Shown here one piece after another: positions 18,566 through 28,090 of a stretch of DNA of 64,000 nucleotides. The notes beneath the pieces are model-generated. The model was given only the letters and a program-made list of their open reading frames with translations. It was not told where the DNA came from and did no database searches. A program made the position numbers and the translations under genes. Source of the stretch: Aurantimicrobium minutum (GTDB lineage: Bacteria; Actinomycetota; Actinomycetes; Actinomycetales; Microbacteriaceae); contig NZ_JARXXU010000001.1 of the NCBI RefSeq assembly GCF_029894165.1, forward strand, positions 62,001 through 126,000, read 5' to 3'. Numbering within the stretch: position 1 is the first letter of the stretch; each line of letters opens with the position of its first letter.

Positions 18566-19686
18566 CGCGAATTCTGCACGGCTTGCAGGAAGCCCTCGGA
18601 AATGGCATCTGCGAGCGCTTCACGATCCTCCAACGGCAAGAATGCCGACGCAGCAGCGTTCTGCTGGAAGGTTTCCAGATCTGCCAAGCCATAGGCAAAC
18701 GCGTCTGCCACGAGCCACAGTTCACGGGACAGGCTCGTGCCGCTTTGTAGTCGGTTGTCGGTGTTGACGGTGACCGTCATGCCGAGTTGATAGAGCAGAT
18801 CGAAGGGGTGATCCAGAATGTCGTCTCCCCAGGCAGCGATGGCCCCTGTTTGGAGGTTCGAGGAGGGGCTCAGCTCCAACGTGATGCCGCGATCCTTGAC
18901 CCACTGTGACAGGTCACCGAGCGACACGATGGTGGAGTTCTCATCGGTGCTCTCCACGGTGATGTCCTCGGCGAGGCGAACGCCGTGACCTAAACGCAGA
19001 GCGCGACCGTCGAACAAGGCACTTTCGATACTGGCCAGGCCATCTGCTTCACCCGCGTGAATAGTGACCGGGAAGTATTCGTGGGCGAGGTAGTTGAAGG
19101 CGTCGAGGTGCTTGGACGCGGGGAAGCCGAGTTCCGCTCCGGCAATGTCATATCCGACAACGCCGTTGTCTCGGTGGCGGACCGCAAGTTCTGCAATTTC
19201 AAGACCCCGGTCAGCGTGACGCATGGCAGTAATGAGCTGACCAATCTGGATGGACTGACCTTGAGCAGCAGCATCCACGATGCCTTGCTCGATGCCTTCT
19301 TGGACATACTCCACGACCTGGTCGAGGGTGAGGCCCTGAGTGAGGTGCTGCTCGGGTGCCCAGCGGAGCTCGCCATAGATCACACCGTCCTGGGCGAGGT
19401 CAATCACGGATTCCCGTGCCACGCGCGTGAGGCCTTCGCGGGTCTGCATGACAGCGCAGGTGAGATCAAAAGTTTTCAAGTATTCCACGAGAGAACCCGA
19501 GTTGGACTGCTCGGCGAACCAGGCACCGAGACCTTCAGCATCCAGCACAGGAAGTTCGATGCCCTCTGCTTCTGCGAGCTCAATGATCGTGGCGGGGCGC
19601 AGGCTGCCATCGAGGTGGTCGTGCAGGGAAATCTTGGGTAATGAGGTGACGTCTACCCCATCGATAACGAATTCGTTCTGAGTCAT
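18562..19686 (-). CDS. add: Adenosine deaminase
   Basis: A zinc enzyme that deaminates adenosine to inosine. 374 residues. It has the metal-binding HDHLDGSLRP at residues 22-31, FPVTIHAGEADG with the catalytic Glu region, RLGHGVRLAED, and LELSPSSNLQTGA leading to VNTDNRLQSGTSL. All key His and Asp residues expected for the family are present. It is 36 bp downstream of manC on the same strand, with a weak purine-rich GAAAGAA before ATG 19686. Confidence 0.93.
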   Translation of the reverse strand: MTQNEFVIDGVDVTSLPKISLHDHLDGSLRPATIIELAEAEGIELPVLDAEGLGAWFAEQSNSGSLVEYLKTFDLTCAVMQTREGLTRVARESVIDLAQDGVIYGELRWAPEQHLTQGLTLDQVVEYVQEGIEQGIVDAAAQGQSIQIGQLITAMRHADRGLEIAELAVRHRDNGVVGYDIAGAELGFPASKHLDAFNYLAHEYFPVTIHAGEADGLASIESALFDGRALRLGHGVRLAEDITVESTDENSTIVSLGDLSQWVKDRGITLELSPSSNLQTGAIAAWGDDILDHPFDLLYQLGMTVTVNTDNRLQSGTSLSRELWLVADAFAYGLADLETFQQNAAASAFLPLEDREALADAISEGFLQAVQNSR

Positions 19687-19722
19687 GGTGTTCTTTCGTG
19701 TGGAGTGATGAGGAGGAAAAAT

Positions 19723-20847
19723 TTAGAGAACGTCGTCCCGGCCCGAAAGACGCAGGGCATCCACGACGGACTTCACCTTTTGAGCATTGGCCGTGGTGGT
19801 AACGAGCAATGCATCAGGGGTGTCGACAACCACAATGTCCTTCACTCCTACAAGTGCGATGGTACGTCCCGTGTCGGTGATGAGGATTCCAGAAGAGGCA
19901 TCCGAAAGGACTCGCGCGCCTTCGCCCAGGATCGCGAGGTCTTTTTTGTAACCGCTGGAGTGCAGCTTGGCAATCGAGGCAAAGTCTCCCACGTCATCCC
20001 AATCGAACTCTGCGGGGATAACCACCAAGCGACCAGCGGCTGCGGCAGGTTCCGCCACGGCATAGTCGATGGCAATCTTTTTCAGCTTGGGCCAAATCTT
20101 GTCCACGGCAGGACCACGCTGAGCGGGGTCATCCCAGACTGCTGCGAGCGCGACAACACCGTCATGTAGCTCCGGCTGAGTCTTCTTCAGTTCTTCTAGG
20201 AGCACGGATGCCTTAGTGATGAACATTCCGGCATTCCAGAGATAGTCACCGCTGGCGACATATTCTTCCGCGGTGTGCGCGTTCGGCTTTTCCACGAAAG
20301 AGTCCACTGTCAGTGCCGAGGGGGCGCGTTCGAGGTCGGTTTCTTCCGTCGCGTGGATATATCCAAAACCAATGGCAGGTTCGGTCGGGACGATTCCGAT
20401 GGTGGCAATGAAGCCAGCGCGGGCCGCCTCGACGGCTTCGGCGACGGCCATGTTAAAGAATCTGGTGCCTTTGATTACGTGATCAGCGGCGAAGGACCCG
20501 ATGATGACGCCGGGTTCCCGCTTCTCCAAAATGGCAGCTGCCAGGCCAATTGCGGCAGAAGAATCACGGGGTTCACTTTCCAACACCACGTTCATATCCG
20601 CGAGTTCTGGCAGTTGTTCCTCAACTGCGCCCCGGTGGGCGCGGCCGGTGACGACCATGACGCGCTGCGGGCCGGCCAGAGGCGCGAGGCGGTCCCAGGT
20701 GTCTTTGAGTAACGAACTGCCCGAGCCGGTGAGGTCATGCAGGAACTTGGGGGCGTCCGCACGAGAGAGGGGCCACAGCCGGGAACCGATTCCACCGGCC
20801 GGAATAACCGCATAGAAGTCCGGTAAGGGTGTCGTTAGTCGTGCCAT
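19723..20847 (-). CDS. manC: Mannose-1-phosphate guanylyltransferase
   Basis: Makes GDP-mannose from GTP and mannose-1-phosphate, using the product of the ManA pathway. 374 residues with VIPAGGIGSRLWPLSRADAPKFL, the nucleotidyltransferase signature, then GSFAADHVI and FVEKPNAHTAEEY, WNAGMFI and FDWDDVGDF. No C-terminal isomerase domain, so it is the short single-function form. It probably supplies the polyprenyl-mannose and glycan genes in the first 9 kb. TAGTCT 6 nt before ATG 20847 predicts a leaderless mRNA. Confidence 0.92.
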   Translation of the reverse strand: MARLTTPLPDFYAVIPAGGIGSRLWPLSRADAPKFLHDLTGSGSSLLKDTWDRLAPLAGPQRVMVVTGRAHRGAVEEQLPELADMNVVLESEPRDSSAAIGLAAAILEKREPGVIIGSFAADHVIKGTRFFNMAVAEAVEAARAGFIATIGIVPTEPAIGFGYIHATEETDLERAPSALTVDSFVEKPNAHTAEEYVASGDYLWNAGMFITKASVLLEELKKTQPELHDGVVALAAVWDDPAQRGPAVDKIWPKLKKIAIDYAVAEPAAAAGRLVVIPAEFDWDDVGDFASIAKLHSSGYKKDLAILGEGARVLSDASSGILITDTGRTIALVGVKDIVVVDTPDALLVTTTANAQKVKSVVDALRLSGRDDVL

Positions 20848-20853
20848 AACCCC

Positions 20854-20859
20854 AGACTA
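20854..20859 (-). promoter_or_regulatory. -10 hexamer TAGTCT for leaderless manC
   Basis: On the minus strand TAGTCT is followed by GGGGTT and ATG 20847, a 6 nt spacer. No Shine-Dalgarno is present. Confidence 0.5.
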
Positions 20860-20870
20860 TCGGGCGTAAA

Positions 20871-20895
20871 GTTGTGAGCAGTTATTGCCCACAAC
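20871..20895. repeat. Imperfect inverted repeat in the sdhC leader
   Basis: GTTGTG (20871-20876) pairs with CACAAC (20890-20895); the stem extends by GC/GC after one mismatch. It lies just before the sdhC Shine-Dalgarno AAGGAGG (20897-20903). It could be an operator or an RNA hairpin near the ribosome site. No poly-T follows, so it is not a terminator. Confidence 0.35.
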
Positions 20896-20910
20896 CAAGG
20901 AGGGTTGTTC

Positions 20911-21330
20911 GTGTCAGCTGTCACGGCACCACGCTCAGAAAAGAAGCCCCGTCCGGGCGGCACGCTGTATCGCGGCTACACCGGCATGTGGTCTTGGGTT
21001 CTGCACCGTATTACTGGTGTAGCCATCTTCTTCTTCCTGCTTGTCCATATTCTTGACACCGCCCTCGTGCGTGTCAGCCCCGAGGCGTACAACGCCATCA
21101 TGAGCTCCTACAAAACCCCGCTCATGGGTCTCGGAGAGATTGCGCTTGTGGGTGCGATTGTTTTCCACGCACTCAACGGTCTGCGCATCATCTTGGTCGA
21201 CTTCTGGAGCAAGGGCGTCAAGTACCAGCGCGCCATGTTCTGGGTTGTGCTCGGCCTGTGGGTTGTGCTGATGGCTGGCTTCCTGCCCCGTCAGATCATC
21301 AACATTGTTTTGGAGGTGAACGGACAGTGA
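20911..21330 (+). CDS. sdhC: Succinate dehydrogenase cytochrome b subunit
   Basis: Membrane anchor of complex II, 139 residues from GTG 20911, with three hydrophobic helices. RGYTGMWSWVLHRITGVAIFF carries the HRxTG motif typical of SdhC, and the His residues in LLVHILD and VFHALNGLR are candidate haem ligands. A strong Shine-Dalgarno (AAGGAGG) lies 7 nt upstream, so unlike many neighbours this gene has a normal leader. First gene of sdhCDAB; it overlaps sdhD by 4 nt (GTGA). Confidence 0.92.
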   Translation: MSAVTAPRSEKKPRPGGTLYRGYTGMWSWVLHRITGVAIFFFLLVHILDTALVRVSPEAYNAIMSSYKTPLMGLGEIALVGAIVFHALNGLRIILVDFWSKGVKYQRAMFWVVLGLWVVLMAGFLPRQIINIVLEVNGQ

Positions 21331-21779
21331 GCACCGTAGAAACCCCTCGCAGTCCTTACGCCCGCACCAAGCCTTCCGGCACCAACTGGGAGAAGTGGGG
21401 CTGGATGTACATGCGCGCCTCCGGCGTCGTCCTTGTTGTCCTGATTTTTGGTCACCTCTTCGTCAACATGGTTGCCGGTGAGGGTGTGCGGGGCATTGAC
21501 TTCGCGTTCGTTGCGGGCAAGTGGGCTTCCCCCTTCTGGCAGGTCTGGGACCTCCTCATGCTGTGGCTGGCACTCATCCACGGTGCGAACGGTATGCGCA
21601 CGATCATCAACGACTACTCCAGCTCTCCTGCACTAGGAAAGGTGCTGCGCTTCGCCGTGTTTGCTTCGGCAGCAGTTCTTATCGTGCTGGGTACGCTCGT
21701 GATCTTCACTTTCGATCCCTGCCCTTCGGTCAGCCCCGAGCAGTTTGATTTACTGCCCTCGTTCTGCCCACCTCAGTAA
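21327..21779 (+). CDS. sdhD: Succinate dehydrogenase hydrophobic membrane anchor subunit
   Basis: 150 residues from GTG 21327, which overlaps the sdhC stop. GGAGGTGA upstream is the ribosome site. It has three hydrophobic segments. NWEKWGWMYMRASGVVLV, HLFVNM and HGANGMRTIINDY supply the conserved Arg/His positions for quinone and haem contacts. It ends in a short Cys/Pro-containing tail. It pairs with SdhC to anchor SdhAB. Confidence 0.9.
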   Translation: MSTVETPRSPYARTKPSGTNWEKWGWMYMRASGVVLVVLIFGHLFVNMVAGEGVRGIDFAFVAGKWASPFWQVWDLLMLWLALIHGANGMRTIINDYSSSPALGKVLRFAVFASAAVLIVLGTLVIFTFDPCPSVSPEQFDLLPSFCPPQ

Positions 21780-21814
21780 TTCTTTAGACAACCCCTACTA
21801 ACGGAGTCTCCCTC

Positions 21815-23629
21815 GTGGCAACCACAAGCAACGACACTTACGAAGAAACCAAGCTCATCGACGGCGTCTACTACCACCAGCACGATGTTGTCATCGTGGG
21901 TGCCGGTGGTGCCGGTATGCGTGCCGCGATTGAGGCTGGCCCCAACGCCCGTACCGCTGTGATCAGCAAGCTCTACCCCACTCGCTCGCACACCGGTGCA
22001 GCTCAGGGCGGCATGGCCGCAGCTCTGGCCAACGTGGAAGAGGACAGCTGGGAATGGCACACCTTCGACACCGTCAAGGGTGGCGACTACCTCGTTGACC
22101 AGGACGCAGCTGAAATCCTGGCCAAGGAAGCCATCGACGCAGTCATCGACCTCGAGAACATGGGTCTTCCCTTCAACCGCACACCCGATGGCAAAATCGA
22201 CCAGCGCCGTTTCGGTGGTCACACCCGTGACCACGGAAAGGCTCCCGTTCGTCGCTCCTGCTACGCCGCGGACCGCACCGGTCACATGATTTTGCAGACC
22301 TTGTTCCAGAACTGCGTCAAGCTCGGTATCGAGTTCTACAACGAGTTCTATGTTCTTGACCTCGTCATGGTGAACGTTAAGGGCAAGCAAGTTCCTGCCG
22401 GCGTAGTTGCCTACGAACTGGCAACCGGTGACCTGCACGTCTTCCAGGGCAAGTCGGTCGTCTTTGCAACCGGTGGTTTTGGCAAGATCTACAAGACCAC
22501 CTCGAACGCTCACACCCTCACCGGCGACGGCGTCGGCATCATCTGGCGTAAGGGTATTCCTCTCGAGGACATGGAATTCTTCCAGTTCCACCCCACCGGC
22601 CTGGCAGGACTCGGCATTTTGCTGACCGAAGGTGCTCGTGGTGAAGGTGCGATCCTGCGTAATGCGTCCGGTGAGCGCTTCATGGAGCGTTATGCCCCCA
22701 CCATCAAGGACCTCGCTCCTCGTGACATCGTCTCGCGCTGCATGGTTCAGGAAGTGGCCGAAGGCCGCGGCGCGGGCCCCAACAAGGATTACGTCCTTCT
22801 GGACTGCACCCACCTGGGTGCTGAGGTTCTCGAAACCAAACTTCCCGACATCACCGAGTTCGCTCGTACTTACCTGGGTGTTGACCCCGTCTACGAACCC
22901 GTTCCTGTGATGCCCACTGCGCACTACGCCATGGGTGGTATCCCCACCAACATCAAGGCAGAGGTTCTCTCCGATAACGACACCGTGATCCCTGGCTTGT
23001 ATGCCGCGGGTGAATGTGCCTGTGTCTCGGTGCACGGATCCAACCGTTTGGGTACCAACTCACTTCTCGACATCAACGTGTTTGGTAAACGTGCCGGTCG
23101 CTACGCGGTTGAATATGCCAAGACTGCTGACTTCGTTCCCCTGCCCAAGGACCCTGCTAAGGAAGTTCGCGAGCTGATTGAGCACATCCGCAGCGCCAAG
23201 GGCGACCAGCGCGTTCCCGCACTCCGCAAGGAACTGCAGGAAGAGATGGATAAGAACGCTCAGGTATTCCGCACCGAAGATTCTCTCAAGTCGGTCACCA
23301 AGACCATTGAGAAGCTGCGCGAGGAATACAAGAACATCTCCATCCACGACAAGGGCAAGCGTTACAACACTGACCTTCTCGAAGCAGTGGAGCTGGGCTT
23401 CCTGCTTGACCTTGCAGAGGTAGTTGTCTACTCCGCTCGCAACCGTCAGGAAAGCCGTGGCGGTCACATGCGCGATGACTTCCCTGATCGCGATGACAAG
23501 AAGTTCATGAAGCACACCATGGCGTACCTCTCGGGAGACGCCAAGAGTGACGACGCGGGCGACCACATCAAGATCGAGTGGAAACCCGTCGTTATTACCA
23601 ATTACCAGCCCATGGAGAGGAAGTACTAA
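21815..23629 (+). CDS. sdhA: Succinate dehydrogenase flavoprotein subunit
   Basis: Catalytic subunit that oxidises succinate to fumarate, 604 residues from GTG 21815 with ACGGAG upstream. It shows [15 protein letters not shown] (FAD), [15 protein letters not shown] with the His that covalently binds FAD, the active-site FHPTGLAG and [11 protein letters not shown], and [10 protein letters not shown] followed by [15 protein letters not shown]. Full length. The opposite strand carries a long open frame (21773-23035), which is a codon-bias shadow. Confidence 0.97.
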   Translation: MATTSNDTYEETKLIDGVYYHQHDVVIVGAGGAGMRAAIEAGPNARTAVISKLYPTRSHTGAAQGGMAAALANVEEDSWEWHTFDTVKGGDYLVDQDAAEILAKEAIDAVIDLENMGLPFNRTPDGKIDQRRFGGHTRDHGKAPVRRSCYAADRTGHMILQTLFQNCVKLGIEFYNEFYVLDLVMVNVKGKQVPAGVVAYELATGDLHVFQGKSVVFATGGFGKIYKTTSNAHTLTGDGVGIIWRKGIPLEDMEFFQFHPTGLAGLGILLTEGARGEGAILRNASGERFMERYAPTIKDLAPRDIVSRCMVQEVAEGRGAGPNKDYVLLDCTHLGAEVLETKLPDITEFARTYLGVDPVYEPVPVMPTAHYAMGGIPTNIKAEVLSDNDTVIPGLYAAGECACVSVHGSNRLGTNSLLDINVFGKRAGRYAVEYAKTADFVPLPKDPAKEVRELIEHIRSAKGDQRVPALRKELQEEMDKNAQVFRTEDSLKSVTKTIEKLREEYKNISIHDKGKRYNTDLLEAVELGFLLDLAEVVVYSARNRQESRGGHMRDDFPDRDDKKFMKHTMAYLSGDAKSDDAGDHIKIEWKPVVITNYQPMERKY

Positions 23630-23631
23630 GC

Positions 23632-24387
23632 ATGGCTACCGCAGTCGCAGAACAGACCGCTGTACCCGAGGTACAGGCTTTCACCGTCACGCTGATTATT
23701 CGTCGCTTCCTCCCCGAGGTTGATGAAGAAGCTCGTTGGGAATCTTTCGACGTGGAGGTGTACTCCACCGACCGTATCCTCGATGCCCTGCACCGCATTA
23801 AGTGGGACCAGGACGGTTCGCTGTCCTTCCGTCGCTCCTGTGCACACGGTATCTGTGGTTCAGACGCGATGCGTATCAACGGTCGTAACCGCCTGGCCTG
23901 CAAGACCCTGATCAAGGATCTCGACATTTCGCAGCCCATCTACGTGGAAGCCATCAAGGGTCTGCCGTTGGAGAAGGACTTGATTGTGGATATGGAGCCG
24001 TTCTTCGCTGCCTACCGCGAAGTGAAGCCCTTCCTCATTGCGAACTCCGAGCCTGAAGCTGGCAAGGAACGTCGTCAGACCATCGAGGACCGCGAGCGCT
24101 TTGATGACACCACTAAGTGCATCCTCTGTGCTGCCTGCACCACGAGCTGCCCCGTGTTCTGGACCGACGGTCAGTACTTCGGTCCTGCCGCCATCGTCAA
24201 CGCACACCGCTTCATCTTCGACTCTCGTGATGACGCCGGCGATGTTCGTCTCGATATTCTCAACGACAAAGAAGGCGTGTGGCGCTGCCGCACCACCTTC
24301 AACTGCACCGACGCATGCCCTCGTGGCATCCAGGTCACCCAGGCTATTGCCGACGTGAAGCAGGCCGTTCTCCGTGGACGCGCATAA
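23632..24387 (+). CDS. sdhB: Succinate dehydrogenase iron-sulfur subunit
   Basis: Carries electrons from FAD to quinone through three Fe-S clusters. 251 residues from ATG 23632, 2 bp after the sdhA stop with GAGAGGAAG as ribosome site. The 2Fe-2S motif is SCAHGICGSDAM plus a later RLACKT; the C-terminal ferredoxin part has CILCAACTTSCPVFW and CTDACPRG for the 4Fe-4S and 3Fe-4S clusters. Last gene of the operon, followed by a terminator. Confidence 0.96.
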   Translation: MATAVAEQTAVPEVQAFTVTLIIRRFLPEVDEEARWESFDVEVYSTDRILDALHRIKWDQDGSLSFRRSCAHGICGSDAMRINGRNRLACKTLIKDLDISQPIYVEAIKGLPLEKDLIVDMEPFFAAYREVKPFLIANSEPEAGKERRQTIEDRERFDDTTKCILCAACTTSCPVFWTDGQYFGPAAIVNAHRFIFDSRDDAGDVRLDILNDKEGVWRCRTTFNCTDACPRGIQVTQAIADVKQAVLRGRA

Positions 24388-24402
24388 GAACTAGTTCTTA
24401 CT

Positions 24403-24440
24403 AAAAAGACCCGGCCCTTTGAGGAAGGCCGGGTCTTTTT
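24403..24440. terminator. Bidirectional intrinsic terminator, sdhB / ptsI
   Basis: AAAAAGACCCGGCC (24403-24416) pairs with GGCCGGGTCTTTTT (24427-24440) around a 10 nt loop. Poly-A on one arm and poly-T on the other let it end transcription from both convergent units. Confidence 0.93.
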
Positions 24441-24477
24441 GTAGTTCCACAGGTCGTCTCCCCTGTAGAAGTTGTGT

Positions 24478-26121
24478 TTACTCGCTGCCGAAAGCGCGAG
24501 CTTGGGCCGCTGTGCGGCCGGTCAGGGCACGTGTTGCACGTGCCTTCGCTTCCTCCAGGGTGACGGTGAGGAGAGCTGCGCGCACGTCGGCAAGTGCGGC
24601 TGGGGTCATGCTCAGCGTGGTCACACCAAGGCCAACCAGAACGATGGCCAGGTTAGGATCAGCAGCTGCTTCACCACACACCCCCACGGGCTTGCCTGCA
24701 GCGGCACCGGCATCGCCGAGCTGCTTGATCAGCCGCAGCACTGCAGGGTGCCAGGGATCCTGGTAGGACCCGACGGTGCCGAGCATACGGTCAGCAGCCA
24801 TCGTGTATTGCGTGAGGTCATTGGTTCCAATACTGACAAAGTCAGCAGTCTCTAGAACCTGCTCTGCAACGAGGGCGAGGGAGGGAACCTCAGCCATCAC
24901 GCCTGGAACACGAAGTCCCAGTTCGCGGCAGAGAGAAACGAAATAGTCCGTTTCTTCTGCATCAGCAACCATGGGTGCCATGACCCACAAGTCAGCTGAC
25001 GTGTTGTTTTGCGCATTCACCAGTGCAGTGAGTTGGTCGCGCAGGATGTTTTCTTTGACCCGGAGGGCGCGCAGCCCTCGAAGACCCAGAGCGGGGTTTT
25101 CTTCGTGGTCTGCGTTCAAGAAGGCCAGGGGCTTATCTGCGCCGGCATCGAGGGCCCGAACGACGACCTTCTTTCCAGGGAATGCGTCGAGGAGCTCGGT
25201 GTATTGGGCTTCCTGCTCAGCCACAGTCGGTGCCGTTGCGGAATCCAGGAAGAGGAACTCGGTGCGGAACAGTCCCACACCTTCAGCGCCAAGTGCAATC
25301 GCACCGGCGGCTTCTTTCGGGGATCCCAGGTTAGCCAGCAGGGGGACCTTGTGACCATCCTTCAGTGCCCCATCAGTAATTGGTGCGTTGGACGCTTCGA
25401 GCCATTCGGCACGTTTGACCAGTGCTGCATCCACCTCAACCTGGCTCACTCCAGCAGTAATGGTGGAGGTTCCCGCGTTGACCACAACGAGAGTGTCGTC
25501 GGTCAGGCGTTCCGCACCTCCCCCCACACCCACGATGGCAGGGATGGACTTGGCGCGGGCCAAAATGGCAGTGTGAGAAGTGGGGCCGCCATCACGTGTG
25601 ATGAGAGCGAAGACTTTAGTGAAGTCCAGCAGTGCGGTATCTGCCGGAGCTAGATCATGCGCCACCAGAATGAAGGGAACATTCGATTCAGGAACGCCGG
25701 GGGCAGGAACGCCGCGCAGGTGGGCAATCACACGCTGAGCAACATCTGCAAGGTCAGCAGCGCGCTCTCCCATGTACCCACCCATGCCTTCGAGCATTTT
25801 CTGGAAGGAAGAGAAGGCATCGAAGACAGCACGCTCGGCCGTCTTGCCTGACTCAATCCGCTTAGCAATATCTTTCGCCAGGGCAGGGTCTCCTGCCATG
25901 AGGGCCTGAGCATCGAGAACGTCCTTGGCTTCGCCGCCTGCGGTGACACCACGTTCCCGCAACCATTCGCCGACGGCAGCGAGAGATACGGTGGCAGCAG
26001 CGATTTCGGATTCAGCCTCTGCTGTGCGTTCGACGTCAGCTGGCTCGGCCAAGGGCTCGGGCATGCGCTTGATGGGGCCGGCCGCGATTCCGCGTCCTAC
26101 TCCGATACCGGTGAGCTCCAT
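24478..26121 (-). CDS. ptsI: PTS enzyme I (phosphoenolpyruvate-protein phosphotransferase)
   Basis: Takes phosphate from PEP and passes it to HPr (30.2 kb). 547 residues. TRDGGPTSHTAILAR contains the phosphorylated His. The PEP-binding TIM-barrel follows, with GVGLFRTEFLFLD, the region around SIGTNDLTQYTM, and PVGVCGEAA with the catalytic Cys. AAGGAG 5 nt before ATG 26121 is the ribosome site. It is divergent from the fructose operon and shares with it an intergenic region rich in ACAAACA repeats, so co-regulation by the DeoR protein is likely. Confidence 0.95.
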   Translation of the reverse strand: MELTGIGVGRGIAAGPIKRMPEPLAEPADVERTAEAESEIAAATVSLAAVGEWLRERGVTAGGEAKDVLDAQALMAGDPALAKDIAKRIESGKTAERAVFDAFSSFQKMLEGMGGYMGERAADLADVAQRVIAHLRGVPAPGVPESNVPFILVAHDLAPADTALLDFTKVFALITRDGGPTSHTAILARAKSIPAIVGVGGGAERLTDDTLVVVNAGTSTITAGVSQVEVDAALVKRAEWLEASNAPITDGALKDGHKVPLLANLGSPKEAAGAIALGAEGVGLFRTEFLFLDSATAPTVAEQEAQYTELLDAFPGKKVVVRALDAGADKPLAFLNADHEENPALGLRGLRALRVKENILRDQLTALVNAQNNTSADLWVMAPMVADAEETDYFVSLCRELGLRVPGVMAEVPSLALVAEQVLETADFVSIGTNDLTQYTMAADRMLGTVGSYQDPWHPAVLRLIKQLGDAGAAAGKPVGVCGEAAADPNLAIVLVGLGVTTLSMTPAALADVRAALLTVTLEEAKARATRALTGRTAAQARAFGSE

Positions 26122-26168
26122 TGCTGCTCCTTGAAAGTTGAAAACCTGAACTTATTGTCTAAAAATCG

Positions 26169-26294
26169 GACACAAACAGGCATGTATGCGTGGAATAAAT
26201 CAGTGAAACCCGAATCAAACGGGCACAAAAGTTAACGATACCCCCCTTTCGGGTTGACAAACAAGTGAATTCGGGAGTAAAAAAAGACAAACAA
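26169..26294. promoter_or_regulatory. ptsI/fru control region with repeated GACAAACA boxes
   Basis: The 224 bp gap between ptsI and the regulator is AT-rich compared with its surroundings. GACAAACAA occurs at 26257-26265 and 26286-26294, and a variant GACACAAACA at 26169-26178. TTGACA (26254-26259) looks like a -35 reading toward the regulator, with an A-rich -10 area near 26278-26283. The boxes are plausible binding sites for the DeoR-type regulator encoded next door; this is inferred from repetition and position only. Confidence 0.5.
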
Positions 26295-26345
26295 ACATTC
26301 TTCTGGCAATATGTAGGAAGAACATCCGCACGACAATGGAGTCCC

Positions 26346-27107
26346 ATGTACGCACCTGAACGCCACCAGGCCATCCTGGCCAAGGCGCGTCATCAGGGAC
26401 GTGTGGAAGTTCGCTCCCTCGCCGAAGAACTCGACGTCACCCCCGAAACTATTCGCCGTGACCTCACTGTTCTCGAACGTCGTGGACTCTTGCACCGTGC
26501 ACACGGTGGTGCGATCCCCATTGATCGTTTGAGCGTCGAACCCGACGTTACCCAGCGCCAAGGAATGCTTTCCGAAGAAAAGGAACGCATCGCGCGCATG
26601 GCCCTCTCCGAGGTTCCTGCCGGAGGCTCCATCATCATCGATGCCGGAACAACGACCGCACGTCTGGCAGCACTTCTCCCCCAGGACATTGACCTCACCG
26701 TCGTGACAAACTCCATTCCTATTGCTGCTGTTCTTGCCACGCGCCCCAACATCCAGCTTCACTTATTGGGTGGGCACGTCCGCCCCCTCACATTGGCCAT
26801 GGTTGGCTCGTGGCCCGATGACGCACTACGGACCCTGTCTGTCGATGTGGCATTCCTCGGCATCAACGGACTGACTCCCGAACGCGGGCTTACCACCCCC
26901 GATCTTGAAGAAGCGCGGGTGAAGACCGCACTGGTCAACGCCGCCCGCCGTACCGTCGTGCTCGCCGACCACACCAAATTTGGCCGCGAAGACTTCGCCC
27001 ACGTGGCGCCACTGAGTCAGATTGACACCGTCATCACCGACAGCGGCATCGATAACGAACACCTTCTCGAAATCGAGATGGCCGGCCCCGATGTGGTGGT
27101 TGCATGA
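26346..27107 (+). CDS. DeoR-family transcriptional regulator of the fructose PTS operon
   Basis: 253 residues from ATG 26346. An N-terminal helix-turn-helix (YAPERHQAILAKARHQGRVEV, then LAEELDVTPETIRRDL) is the DeoR signature. The sugar-phosphate-sensing domain follows, with IIDAGTTTARLAALL and the late LADHTKFGREDF. An in-frame start at 26265 lies in the AT-rich promoter and is rejected; GGAG precedes ATG 26346. It overlaps fruK by 4 nt, so the regulator is the first gene of the operon it probably controls. Fructose-1-phosphate is the usual effector of such FruR proteins. Confidence 0.88.
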   Translation: MYAPERHQAILAKARHQGRVEVRSLAEELDVTPETIRRDLTVLERRGLLHRAHGGAIPIDRLSVEPDVTQRQGMLSEEKERIARMALSEVPAGGSIIIDAGTTTARLAALLPQDIDLTVVTNSIPIAAVLATRPNIQLHLLGGHVRPLTLAMVGSWPDDALRTLSVDVAFLGINGLTPERGLTTPDLEEARVKTALVNAARRTVVLADHTKFGREDFAHVAPLSQIDTVITDSGIDNEHLLEIEMAGPDVVVA

Positions 27108-28090
27108 TCGTCACCCTAACCGCCAACCCCAGCCTGGACCTCACCCTCGAGCTGGATAGCTTTGCCACTGGTGAAGTGAACCGCTCCGTCAGCAAGCACA
27201 AGGACCCCGCAGGCAAGGGCATCAATGTGTCGCGGGCGCTGCACAAGAATGCGATCGATACCGTCGCGGTGTTCCCCGCAGATGCTGTCGTAGGCTCCTG
27301 GATCGAATCAGCCCTGACCGAGCTGGGCATCTCCACCGTCACCACGCGTATTGGTGAGGAGGTACGTCAGAACATCACCTTGGTGGAAGCAGACGGCACC
27401 ACGACCAAGATCAACGAAACGGGACCTGCGCTCAGCTCGTCTGAACAATCTGCCCTGTTGTCACAAATTGCCTCGGTGCTGGAATCAAAGCCTGAGTGGT
27501 TAGTTGTCGCAGGAAGCCTTCCCCCCGGACTCGACGGATCCTTTTATGTTTCCCTGGGCACGCTCGTGCACAAACACGGCGCACGCTTTGCCGTGGATAC
27601 TTCTGGCGATGCACTCAAGACAGTGGCACACGCCGGTGTGGCAGATCTCATGAAGCCCAACCACGAAGAATTGGAAGAGCTGGCAGGTCGCCCACTTCCC
27701 ACTGTGGGCGATGTTGTCGAGTTTGCACAGTCCATGTTGGGCAATCCCGAAGCTGCCATTGTGGTGAGCCTGGGTGAAAACGGTGCCCTGTTGGTCAACC
27801 ATCGCGGCGCGATGTGGGCAGGCCATGATGCGGTTACGCCCGACAGTACCGTCGGCGCTGGGGACAGCACGTTGGCCGGATATCTGAGTGCTGACGTCAC
27901 AATTTCTGCAGAGATTTCATCCCTTCAGGAGGGCGACATTGCGCGGATTTCGACCGCCGTCGCCTGGGGCTCGGCTGCCGTGCAACTCCCCGCCACCACT
28001 GTTCCAGGACCACAAGACATTACTATTGCCGCAGTTCACACTGTTGTACATCCCAGTCTCACTACCGCCATTAAGGAGCTCCACGTATGA
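27104..28090 (+). CDS. fruK: 1-phosphofructokinase
   Basis: Phosphorylates fructose-1-phosphate, the PTS product, to fructose-1,6-bisphosphate. 328 residues of the PfkB family: VTLTANPSLDLTLEL at the N-terminus, the substrate motif KDPAGKGINVSRAL, PNHEELEELAG, and the C-terminal PfkB signature STVGAGDSTLAGYL with the catalytic Asp. It overlaps the regulator and the IIA gene by 4 nt each, so translation is tightly coupled. Confidence 0.93.
   Translation: MIVTLTANPSLDLTLELDSFATGEVNRSVSKHKDPAGKGINVSRALHKNAIDTVAVFPADAVVGSWIESALTELGISTVTTRIGEEVRQNITLVEADGTTTKINETGPALSSSEQSALLSQIASVLESKPEWLVVAGSLPPGLDGSFYVSLGTLVHKHGARFAVDTSGDALKTVAHAGVADLMKPNHEELEELAGRPLPTVGDVVEFAQSMLGNPEAAIVVSLGENGALLVNHRGAMWAGHDAVTPDSTVGAGDSTLAGYLSADVTISAEISSLQEGDIARISTAVAWGSAAVQLPATTVPGPQDITIAAVHTVVHPSLTTAIKELHV

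Noticed and set aside
21773-23035. 420-codon open frame on the minus strand opposite sdhA
   Set aside because: It lies wholly antisense to a clearly recognised sdhA. Its translation is low in complexity (Val/Gly/His-rich) with no family motif, as expected from strong codon bias on the other strand.
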